Position numbers and translations under genes: made by a program
Assembly: GCA_963974715.1 (NCBI GenBank)
Contig: CAXBDK010000017.1
Location: 1-64,000, forward strand
Direction of reading: 5' to 3'
Length of the DNA stretch: 64,000 nucleotides
Source of the DNA: Sediminicola sp963974715
GTDB lineage: Bacteria; Bacteroidota; Bacteroidia; Flavobacteriales; Flavobacteriaceae
Shown: piece by piece, positions 26,390 to 33,912 of the stretch
Numbering within the stretch: the stretch's first letter is position 1
Layout of the letters: every line of letters begins with the position of its first letter
The notes under the pieces: model-generated
What the model was told of the DNA's origin: nothing
What the model saw: only the letters and a program-made list of their open reading frames with translations
The model's database searches: none

Positions 26390-26990
26390 ATCCATAACAA
26401 CATAACAGGATAACAAGATAACAGCGTAACAAAAAAAGTTATGAAGTTATGCCGCAGCAGGGCTGCGCGGTTATTAGGTTATGGAACGATGACCGATAAT
26501 TGAGGACATAACCGTTTAACCCTATAACCATTTAACCGTACAACAAAAAGTTACGGAGTTATGTTGCGGCTCCCGCCGCTAGGTTATGAAGTTATGGATA
26601 TCGATTTTACCGATGAATTCATAACAGGATAACATGATAACAGCATAACAAGAGGTTACGGAGTTATGTTGCGGCTCCCGCCGCTAGGTTATGAAGTTAT
26701 GGATATCGATTTGACCGATGAATTCATAACATCATAACAAGATAACAGCGTAACAAAAAAAGTTATGAAGTTATGGATTCCAATTTAACATAACCGTTTA
26801 ACCCTATAACCATTTAACCGTACAACAAAAAGTTACGGAGTTATGTTGCGGCTCCCGCCGCTAGGTTATGAAGTTATGGATATCGATTTTACCGATGAAT
26901 TCATAACAGGATAACATGATAACAGCATAACAAGAGGTTACGGAGTTATGTTGCGGCTCCCGCCGCTAGGTTATCCAGTTATGGATATCT
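26390..26990. repeat. Octamer-phased GTTA/TAAC repeats with GC hairpins, group 4
   Basis: TAAC begins at 26395, 26403, 26411, 26419 and 26427, exactly every 8 bp. It is followed by GTTA at 26438, 26446, 26470 and 26478, again spaced by 8 or 24, and by TAAC at 26509, 26517, 26525 and 26533. Five GC hairpins (GCAGC-AGG-GCTGC once, GCGGC-TCCC-GCCGC four times) lie between the arrays. The last hairpin is about 130 bp before the Xre gene start. No gene is seen in the 725 bp between the zeta-like gene and the Xre gene. Confidence 0.85.
26506..26974. repeat. 187-bp perfect direct repeat pair
   Basis: Bases 26506-26692 and 26788-26974 appear identical by eye (offset 282). Each contains one TAAC array and two GC hairpins. 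Such perfection in non-coding DNA suggests recent duplication. Confidence 0.8.
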
Positions 26991-27078
26991 ATTTGACCGA
27001 CAGTTCCGACCCGTATAATACAAATACAAACCTGTTTTTTACAAGGGCCCCATCACCACTCCATAGAAAAAGATTTAT

Positions 27079-27086
27079 TATCTTTG
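27079..27086 (+). promoter_or_regulatory. -7 promoter element of the Xre gene
   Basis: TATCTTTG lies five bases before the ATG at 27092. It rules out the in-frame start at 26948 inside the repeats and implies a very short or absent leader. Confidence 0.55.
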
Positions 27087-27091
27087 AAACT

Positions 27092-27508
27092 ATGACAACA
27101 ACCAGCAAACAACAACATATAGGGCGTAAGGTTGCCCGCATCCGTGAGCTTCGCGGCATGAAACAGGAAAGTTTGGCCGAGGAATTGGGCATCAGTCAGC
27201 AAGGCGTATCCTCTTTGGAGAACAGCGAAAAAATTGAGGCCGACAAGTTGGAGACGATCGCCAAGATTTTGGGCGTGACCAAAGAGGCCATCGAAAATTT
27301 TTCCGAGGATGCCGTGATCAATTACTTCAACAGTTTTTATGACAATAGTTCCTCCCAGGGCAATAGTTTTAATCAAGGAATGTATCCCACTTTCAATCCC
27401 TTGGACAAATTGGTGGAGGCCTACGAAGAGAACAAAAAGCTGTACGAGCGCTTGGTACAGGCCGAAAAGGACAAGGTTTCCTATTTGGAGAAACTTTTGA
27501 ACAAATAA
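27092..27508 (+). CDS. XRE-family helix-turn-helix regulator with coiled-coil tail
   Basis: This 138-residue protein has an N-terminal Cro/C1-type helix-turn-helix at roughly residues 12-65 (KVARIRELRGMKQESLAEEL, then ISQQGVSSLENSEKIEADKL). A linker rich in Asn and Ser follows, then a C-terminal helix (EENKKLYERLVQAEKDKVSYLEKLL) that should form a coiled coil. Such regulators are common in Bacteroidetes. It sits upstream of the AT-rich defence-like operon, and a 14-bp palindrome lies in the spacer after its terminator. Control of that spacer by this protein is plausible but unproven. Its codon usage matches the host rather than the island. Confidence 0.85.
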   Translation: MTTTSKQQHIGRKVARIRELRGMKQESLAEELGISQQGVSSLENSEKIEADKLETIAKILGVTKEAIENFSEDAVINYFNSFYDNSSSQGNSFNQGMYPTFNPLDKLVEAYEENKKLYERLVQAEKDKVSYLEKLLNK

Positions 27509-27532
27509 AATCACATTATTTTAAGATAGGGG

Positions 27533-27558
27533 CCCGACATGTTTGTCGGGTTTTTTTT
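27533..27558 (+). terminator. Rho-independent terminator of the Xre gene
   Basis: CCCGACA pairs with TGTCGGG around TGTT, followed by eight T residues. Confidence 0.9.
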
Positions 27559-27621
27559 GTTTTTGGTGGTTTCGCAGTTTTAAACAGGGAAATGAACTAA
27601 AATATTTAATTTTCAATCATT

Positions 27622-27666
27622 TACGGATATCCGTATTTGATTTCTTGCCGGATTCTGTATTTTCAT
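27622..27666 (+). promoter_or_regulatory. 14-bp palindrome adjoining a promoter candidate
   Basis: TACGGATATCCGTA (27622-27635) is a perfect palindrome. It touches a TTTG (27636-27639) that fits the -33 element. A -7-like TATTTTCA follows at 27659-27666 with 19-bp spacing. The 28-codon ORF begins 24 bp further. The palindrome is well placed as an operator. Confidence 0.5.
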
Positions 27667-27690
27667 GCTCAAATTTTTAAAAACAATTAT

Positions 27691-27777
27691 ATGAAAATTG
27701 AAGCGATCAAACCCGGACCTAAACCAAAAAAAGATGATAAACCTTTTAAAAAGACTATGATTCTACTTAATTATTAA
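27691..27777 (+). CDS. 28-residue peptide of unknown function
   Basis: This short ORF has the sequence MKIEAIKPGPKPKKDDKPFK followed by KTMILLNY. The first part is basic and proline-rich and the end is hydrophobic. A promoter candidate with a 14-bp palindrome lies just upstream. It may be a genuine small protein, a leader peptide for the downstream operon, or the front end of a gene cut when the AT-rich island inserted; the abrupt drop in GC begins at its stop codon, which favours the last reading. I know of no family it belongs to. Confidence 0.35.
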   Translation: MKIEAIKPGPKPKKDDKPFKKTMILLNY

Positions 27778-27820
27778 TTAAGTAAAGGATTTTAGTAATC
27801 GAATTACCTATAGAATATTT

Positions 27821-27828
27821 TATATTTG
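27821..27828 (+). promoter_or_regulatory. -7 promoter element of the DISARM-like operon
   Basis: TATATTTG matches TAnnTTTG 41 bp before the ATG at 27870. No clear -33 TTTG is present at the right distance. Confidence 0.5.
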
Positions 27829-27869
27829 AGTTAGCACCAAGAATAGCTAACCACTAGCCAACCAATTAG

Positions 27870-30314
27870 ATGATAAAGCAAATTGAAAAATACTTAAAAC
27901 TTGTTTCTGAAGAAATCAATAGTTATTTAATTAATGAATTTGACATAAGGGAAGATAAGTTTAGAAATTATTCAACTTTTGATTTCATTAATTTTTATTT
28001 AATAAGTAAATACATCCTTGATGATGGTGAAAAGCATGATTTATTTATCAATCTCCCTAAAGATGGTTTTAGAGACAACCTATTTAATTCTATTTTTCAA
28101 TCCCTAGTTTTTATAAAACTATTTCAAAACTACTTTAGTTACGAAAAAAAAATACCAGAATTAAATAAAGGAGACTTAATTTATTGCAAATTTCAAAATA
28201 AAAAACGAGTATGTGAAATTAAGAGTGTCAATAGCGCTCATACAATGATAAACTTAAAATTTCCTGGAAAGAATGAGTATATAAATAATTTCAATTTAAG
28301 CGGAAGGAATTACACTAAAATCAATCCAAATCTATCAAATGGAAGAAATACAGCTAAAAATATTAATGATTATTCCCATTTCCTAGCAGAGAGTTTTGGT
28401 GAAAAATTCCCCTTTATTACAGACTTTAAAAACAGAACTTTAGTAATTGCTGAAAAGCAATTTTTTAATGAAAGTAAGCATTTGCCAATTAGATATACTA
28501 ACGCCAATGGAAGAATTAAAAATGATTTGCCATTTTTCAATTATATGATTGAATGTTGTAGCAATTTTGAAACAGCACAAAACTTTTTACTAAACCAAAA
28601 CCAAACATTTGACGAGACAATAATCATCGGAGATGCTAAATACCGAGAGCGTATTATTTCAATCCTTCAAGCAAAAAATAGCAATAGGTTTAAGAATATA
28701 ATTATTATTGGCACTCAATATCCATATCAAGAAAATGAATTTTTAGAATGGTGGTGGTCCAATGACGAAGTAAAAATTGCCAATGATGAATTACCAAACA
28801 AAACGCAAAAAGTTTGTTTGCAGAACAACACTCTTTTTTCCCTATTCCTAGACTTAAAGGAAGAAATTCAAAAGATAAACGATGAAAGCACGGTAAACCT
28901 TAGCTATATTTTAAAGTACACGAATTTCTTTCTTAGGATGATATTAGTAAACACTAATTTGTCAAAAGGAATTTATGAAGAGTATTTAGACCGTCTAACT
29001 CATTATTTTCAGAGCGGAGCCTTTTCAGAAGAATTAAACACTCTCTTTTATGAAAAAGATATTTACAACCCCGATACAATCAAGGGTTATACAGACCGAA
29101 TTTTTAATTTTTTTTCGAAAATTTCAAATGCTTTGGAAACCGAAAATTTCAAGTGGAATTATATCAAACAAAAAGCAAAAGAAATCAATACTAAACCAAT
29201 TTACTTACTCGTAGAAAAGAAAAATTTTGATGCACTTTCTGCTCAAATAAAAAACGAAAAAATCAACAACATTCGGCTGATAAGCGACAAAAGAATTGAC
29301 AACTCGCAATTCTACTTGGATAAGTGGTTAAATGACAACATTAATTCTCAAAACAAATTAGTAATTGTTCCCTACTTGAACAACATGGAACTCTATACAA
29401 AAATCAAAGCTATAAAAGGAAACTGCGAGATTTTATGTTATGAAGATTTAGATGAAATTTCGTTTGACAATGTTGAACAGGTATATCAAAATCAAGAAAA
29501 ATCAAAATTAAATCACAAGGATAGATTAATATTTTTCAAAACGGATTTTTCCCACCCAACAGAAATAAAAAAAAGAGAGTTAGATGACATTTTTTCTTTT
29601 AACTTACATAATGAAAACTTCAGAAACAATCCCTATGAAGCTCTTGACTTGCCTAAAGAAAGTGCTATTTATGAAGTTCAATTTAATGACGGGACTATTG
29701 ATAAATTCGATTCCACAAAAGGTGTTTTCCTACTTGAAAAGGATGAACAAATCAAAACAACAGTTGGAGAATTGTACAGCAACGCAACGATTAGGTTTTA
29801 CCAAAACAACAATAAAGAAGAATTTAGAAAAATCCTAAAAATCTTTGACACGGAGAATCTACTAGATTCATTTGATAGGTATTCCGACAGTTGGAAACAA
29901 ACATTGAAAGACTTAACTATTCAATTTGAAAGTGCCGAAAAACTATACGATTCCCTTTTTGCTTCCTATAAAATCCATATCAACACATTCCGAAATTATC
30001 TCGATGAAAATTGTGTAACGCGATTTCCTAGAGTGAAAACAATGGAAGTTATACGTGATTTTTGTTTGGAAAATAATCGCGTAAATGATTTAATCGTACT
30101 TGAGTTTGACAAATTCAAGATGTATTCTAAAAAAGACCACTCCATAAGACAACAAGCTGGAAAAATATTGGGGAGTGACTTGTTGGATTATCTGACTTCC
30201 AAAAAAGAAGAAAAAAGTGAGGCCCTAAATAAATTGCCAAATGAAATTTTAGAAAAACTGACAGCAACAATTCGTGAAAAAACTATAACTAAAAAAACTT
30301 TGGTATATGAGTAA
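27870..30314 (+). CDS. DrmE-like protein, first gene of DISARM-like operon
   Basis: This 814-residue soluble protein has no classical nuclease, helicase or methylase motif that I can see. Regions visible are an N-terminal helical part (1-95), a small beta-barrel-like stretch KGDLIYCKFQNKKRVCEI near 100, and two Rossmann-like strands with TLVIAEK near 190 and DETIIIGDAKYRERI near 247. Near 675-740 a C-terminal helical module (WKQTLKDLTIQF, INTFRNYLD, RFPRVKTMEVIRDFC) could be a DNA-binding helix-turn-helix. Size, position directly before drmA and this C-terminal pattern fit DrmE, the class 2 DISARM protein of unknown role. The identification rests on context and remembered family features. It overlaps the next gene by 8 bases. 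Confidence 0.55.
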   Translation: MIKQIEKYLKLVSEEINSYLINEFDIREDKFRNYSTFDFINFYLISKYILDDGEKHDLFINLPKDGFRDNLFNSIFQSLVFIKLFQNYFSYEKKIPELNKGDLIYCKFQNKKRVCEIKSVNSAHTMINLKFPGKNEYINNFNLSGRNYTKINPNLSNGRNTAKNINDYSHFLAESFGEKFPFITDFKNRTLVIAEKQFFNESKHLPIRYTNANGRIKNDLPFFNYMIECCSNFETAQNFLLNQNQTFDETIIIGDAKYRERIISILQAKNSNRFKNIIIIGTQYPYQENEFLEWWWSNDEVKIANDELPNKTQKVCLQNNTLFSLFLDLKEEIQKINDESTVNLSYILKYTNFFLRMILVNTNLSKGIYEEYLDRLTHYFQSGAFSEELNTLFYEKDIYNPDTIKGYTDRIFNFFSKISNALETENFKWNYIKQKAKEINTKPIYLLVEKKNFDALSAQIKNEKINNIRLISDKRIDNSQFYLDKWLNDNINSQNKLVIVPYLNNMELYTKIKAIKGNCEILCYEDLDEISFDNVEQVYQNQEKSKLNHKDRLIFFKTDFSHPTEIKKRELDDIFSFNLHNENFRNNPYEALDLPKESAIYEVQFNDGTIDKFDSTKGVFLLEKDEQIKTTVGELYSNATIRFYQNNNKEEFRKILKIFDTENLLDSFDRYSDSWKQTLKDLTIQFESAEKLYDSLFASYKIHINTFRNYLDENCVTRFPRVKTMEVIRDFCLENNRVNDLIVLEFDKFKMYSKKDHSIRQQAGKILGSDLLDYLTSKKEEKSEALNKLPNEILEKLTATIREKTITKKTLVYE

Positions 30315-33300
30315 TTATCTTAATGAGCCAAGATTGATATTTCGAGATACAATCAAGGATAATTTGATTGGTCCCGGATCTGATATTTTTGTTTCCGATT
30401 CTGTAAATGAAATTATTTCAGATTATCCATTGAGCAGATACTATTCAGGCATATTGTTTCCGGAGCGCGATGTTGACGAACCAAAGAAAGACAGCATTGG
30501 AAAAAATGATGATGCCAATGCAAATGCAGAGATTGAAGATGATAACCTTGCCACAGATTTAAAATTGGCAGACAAAGGCGATATTGAATTTGACGAAGAT
30601 GTAGATAAAAGTAAAAATGTAGAGCCAGAAAAAGAATATTCAGAAGCCAATCAATATTTTCCAACCAATTTTGGTTTGACGTTTTGTGTTCCAAAAGATG
30701 CAAAAATTCTAACTTTAACATTCAATTATGCAAAGTATATACAAATTCAACCTACTGATGCAGCAATTGAAATTTCAGAGGAGGAATTTAGAAGGTTTTC
30801 CGATAACCCATACAATTCCGTTACAAAATATTTTAAGTATGAAAATGGACTAATGTCTTTAAATAAAGAGGAATTTGACAAAGACAGTTTATCTATGCGC
30901 AATTACAGAAGCAGATTTAAAGAAACTGAACAACAAACTGAATTAATTGATAGTGTTGCTTACAAAAAAGGTGAATTAATATTAGGGCAACGACTTTGGA
31001 AAAGAGTAAAAAGAGAATCTATAATTGAAAAGTTAAATCTGACAGAAATCAATACTGATGAATCAAAGGAATATCCGTTAGACAAAAATCAAGAAGATAA
31101 TTCTATTTTAACTTGTTACTACAAGAAAATTTACGAAACGCAATACGGTAAATTCATTAAAATCTTGTTGGCAAACAGATTGAACCATCCAAAAAATAAA
31201 TTTTCTTTTGGAAATGAACTTTTAAACACTAAAGCAATTTTTCAAGGTGAAATAAAAATTTCAGGCGTTACATTTAGGCCTTACAAACAACTTTCAGAAA
31301 CAAATCCTTTTGATGAAGAATTAAACCTAATCAATTTTCAATACAGAAATGAAAATTCTTTTGCCATTGGACATGGTTGTGCTGTTAATTGGAATAACGA
31401 CAAAAATCCAACAGAATTAAAAACCACGTTTTTACCCGAAGTTGATATTAAGAATTACAGTAATGCTTTTAAAGACACTTTTCCAGCAAATTTGAAAGAT
31501 ATAACCCAATTGAAAAAACTTTCAATATGGACTGACTTCGACAAATCAACAATCGTTCAGAAGCTAAAACTATTTGCCAAAGAGTACAAGAATTGGATAA
31601 CTGAACAAGAAAAAACAACTGCGGAAGAAAATTATAAAAAACCGCTTAGTACCATTTTAGAAAAGCAAAATAAAACATACGAAAGACTAATCAAAAACAT
31701 TGAATTTCTGAATTACAACGAAACAGCTTTTAAATCTTTTTTGTTAGCAAACACGGTAATGTATATTCAAATGTTAATCTCTAACAAGGAATTGTTTGGC
31801 AAAAAGGGAGTTGAGCTTTCTGAAATCGACAAAGACTTTAATTACAATAATTTAGACTTTTTCAAAGATCACTCATTCAAGCCATATTACAGACCATTTC
31901 AATTGGCATTCTTCCTTTTGAATATTGAATCGATAATCAAAGAAGATTCAGATGATAGAAATAATGTTGTTGATTTACTTTGGTTTCCGACAGGTGGTGG
32001 AAAAACAGAAGCGTATTTGGCAATTACGGCTTTCACAATAATTAGCAGAAGAATTTTACACGGTAAAGATGCTGATGGGGTTTCCGTAATAATGAGATAT
32101 ACCTTACGACTGTTGACAGCCCAACAATTTGAACGAGCAACAAAACTGATTCTTTCGTTGGATTTTTTGAGAAGTAAATTTCGTTCAGACGATAATTACT
32201 TTTTTGGCGATGACAAAGTTTCAATTGGAATGTGGGTTGGCGCATCTACAACGCCGAACTCATATTCGGACGCTCGGACAATTTTCAAAAAAGTATTTGA
32301 TGAAATTACAAAACTCAATAATAAGAGAACAGGTGATTATCGCAAAGCAAATACTTTCCCAATTACCAACTGTTCTTGGTGTGGTTGCAATTTAGTTACA
32401 CAAAACAATTCAGGAAAATTTGATTTAGGGTACAGAGTAAACGACAAAACTTTTTCAACCAACTGCTTAAATCCTGACTGTGCATTTAATTTAGAATTGC
32501 CAATTTATTTTGTGGATGACAAAATTTACCAAAATCCACCAACTTTGCTTTTTGCAACAGTTGATAAGTTTGCAATGCTTTCGCATAGACAAGAAGGACA
32601 TCGTCTTTTCAACTCTTTGGAACAAAATAAATGTCCACCTGACCTAATCATTCAAGATGAGTTACACTTACTGAGTGGTCCTTTGGGTTCAATCACGGGA
32701 TTATACGAATCAATCGTAGAAATGCTTTCAACAAAAGGGCAAAGAAAACCTAAAATTATTACTTCAACGGCAACAACAAGAAATACAGAACAACAAGTTG
32801 CAATGCTATACGGAAATAGAACCTTACACATATTTCCACCAATGGGTGTAAATTATTACGATAATTTCTTCTCTTATGTTTCTGATGAAAGTAAAAGAAA
32901 ACATATTGGTTTTATGCCTACAGGGAAAACGGCTTTAAATTCGCAAATAAGAATATTGGGTAATTTACTTTTGGCTCGTATTGAGTTATTCAAGTATTAC
33001 AGAGTCAAGGAAAATTTATCGAACGAAGAAGCTATTAGCAGAGAAAATAATTTTTGGACGATTGTTTCATTTTACAATAGCTTGCGTGATGTAGGTAAGG
33101 TTTACAATAAGGTTCCTGCGGAAATTTCAGATTTCTTAAAACTCTTACACAATCGTTATCAACTTAATAAACAGATTTACGGCTTTAACTATTTTGGGCT
33201 TGCAGGAAGAACAAAAGAATTGACAAGTAGAATAGAAAGTAATTCCATTAAGAAACTTTTGGACGAATTAGAAATGAAGTTTAGTCTAATTGCGAAAGAC

Positions 33301-33912
33301 GGATGGAGTTTTGTGCAAAATACAGTTGATTTGGTTTTAGCTTCTAATATGTTTTCCGTTGGTATTGATATTGAACGACTGAATATAATGCTGATGAATG
33401 GGCAACCCAAAAACGTTGCCGAATACATTCAAGCATCAAGTCGTGTTGGAAGAAAAGACAAAGGAATTGTTATCAATTTGTTGGATGCCAATCGTTCAAG
33501 AGACAAGTCATATTTTGAAAATTACGTTCCTTTTAATAACGCATATTATAAATTCGTAGAGCCATTAAGCGTTACACCATTTACCGAAATTGCTTTAGAT
33601 AAAGTTTTGGCGAGCTTGTTGGTTTGTTTTGTCCGACACAAACAAGGTTTGAATTTAGACGAAAGAGCCAAAGACTTTACAGGAAATTATGAAGAACTAA
33701 AAACCTTCATTTCAGAAAGAATCAGAAATAAAAAACAACTAGACTATGCGTTAGATAAATTAAAGGTATTGGCTGAAAAATGGACAACTAAAGAAGGTGA
33801 TTTGACTTATAAAAGATTAATAAGAAAAATGTCTGAATTAGATGATTGGAGTTTGATGATGTCAATGCGAGAAATAGACACAAACAGTATTATTAAAATA
33901 ATGAACAAATAA
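30307..33912 (+). CDS. drmA: DISARM-type helicase DrmA
   Basis: This 1201-residue superfamily 2 helicase has an acidic N-terminus (residues 60-115) and motif I WFPTGGGKTE near 560. A zinc-finger insertion comes next (CSWCGC near 688, CLNPDC near 720). Motif II is IIQDELHLLSGPLGS near 781, motif III TSTATTRN near 818, and motif VI QASSRVGRKDKG near 1041. The DELHL-SGPLGS and NMFSVGIDIERLN segments are characteristic of DrmA and its relatives. In characterised DISARM, DrmA and DrmB form a complex that engages DNA with a 5' single-stranded end and blocks phage. It overlaps the preceding gene by 8 and the next by 1 base, so the three proteins are translationally coupled. Confidence 0.85.
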   Translation: MSNYLNEPRLIFRDTIKDNLIGPGSDIFVSDSVNEIISDYPLSRYYSGILFPERDVDEPKKDSIGKNDDANANAEIEDDNLATDLKLADKGDIEFDEDVDKSKNVEPEKEYSEANQYFPTNFGLTFCVPKDAKILTLTFNYAKYIQIQPTDAAIEISEEEFRRFSDNPYNSVTKYFKYENGLMSLNKEEFDKDSLSMRNYRSRFKETEQQTELIDSVAYKKGELILGQRLWKRVKRESIIEKLNLTEINTDESKEYPLDKNQEDNSILTCYYKKIYETQYGKFIKILLANRLNHPKNKFSFGNELLNTKAIFQGEIKISGVTFRPYKQLSETNPFDEELNLINFQYRNENSFAIGHGCAVNWNNDKNPTELKTTFLPEVDIKNYSNAFKDTFPANLKDITQLKKLSIWTDFDKSTIVQKLKLFAKEYKNWITEQEKTTAEENYKKPLSTILEKQNKTYERLIKNIEFLNYNETAFKSFLLANTVMYIQMLISNKELFGKKGVELSEIDKDFNYNNLDFFKDHSFKPYYRPFQLAFFLLNIESIIKEDSDDRNNVVDLLWFPTGGGKTEAYLAITAFTIISRRILHGKDADGVSVIMRYTLRLLTAQQFERATKLILSLDFLRSKFRSDDNYFFGDDKVSIGMWVGASTTPNSYSDARTIFKKVFDEITKLNNKRTGDYRKANTFPITNCSWCGCNLVTQNNSGKFDLGYRVNDKTFSTNCLNPDCAFNLELPIYFVDDKIYQNPPTLLFATVDKFAMLSHRQEGHRLFNSLEQNKCPPDLIIQDELHLLSGPLGSITGLYESIVEMLSTKGQRKPKIITSTATTRNTEQQVAMLYGNRTLHIFPPMGVNYYDNFFSYVSDESKRKHIGFMPTGKTALNSQIRILGNLLLARIELFKYYRVKENLSNEEAISRENNFWTIVSFYNSLRDVGKVYNKVPAEISDFLKLLHNRYQLNKQIYGFNYFGLAGRTKELTSRIESNSIKKLLDELEMKFSLIAKDGWSFVQNTVDLVLASNMFSVGIDIERLNIMLMNGQPKNVAEYIQASSRVGRKDKGIVINLLDANRSRDKSYFENYVPFNNAYYKFVEPLSVTPFTEIALDKVLASLLVCFVRHKQGLNLDERAKDFTGNYEELKTFISERIRNKKQLDYALDKLKVLAEKWTTKEGDLTYKRLIRKMSELDDWSLMMSMREIDTNSIIKIMNK

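Noticed and set aside
23575..26990. A CRISPR array, considered because of the regularly spaced repeats
   Set aside because: The period is 8 bp in the arrays and irregular between hairpins, there are no unique spacers, and no cas genes are nearby.
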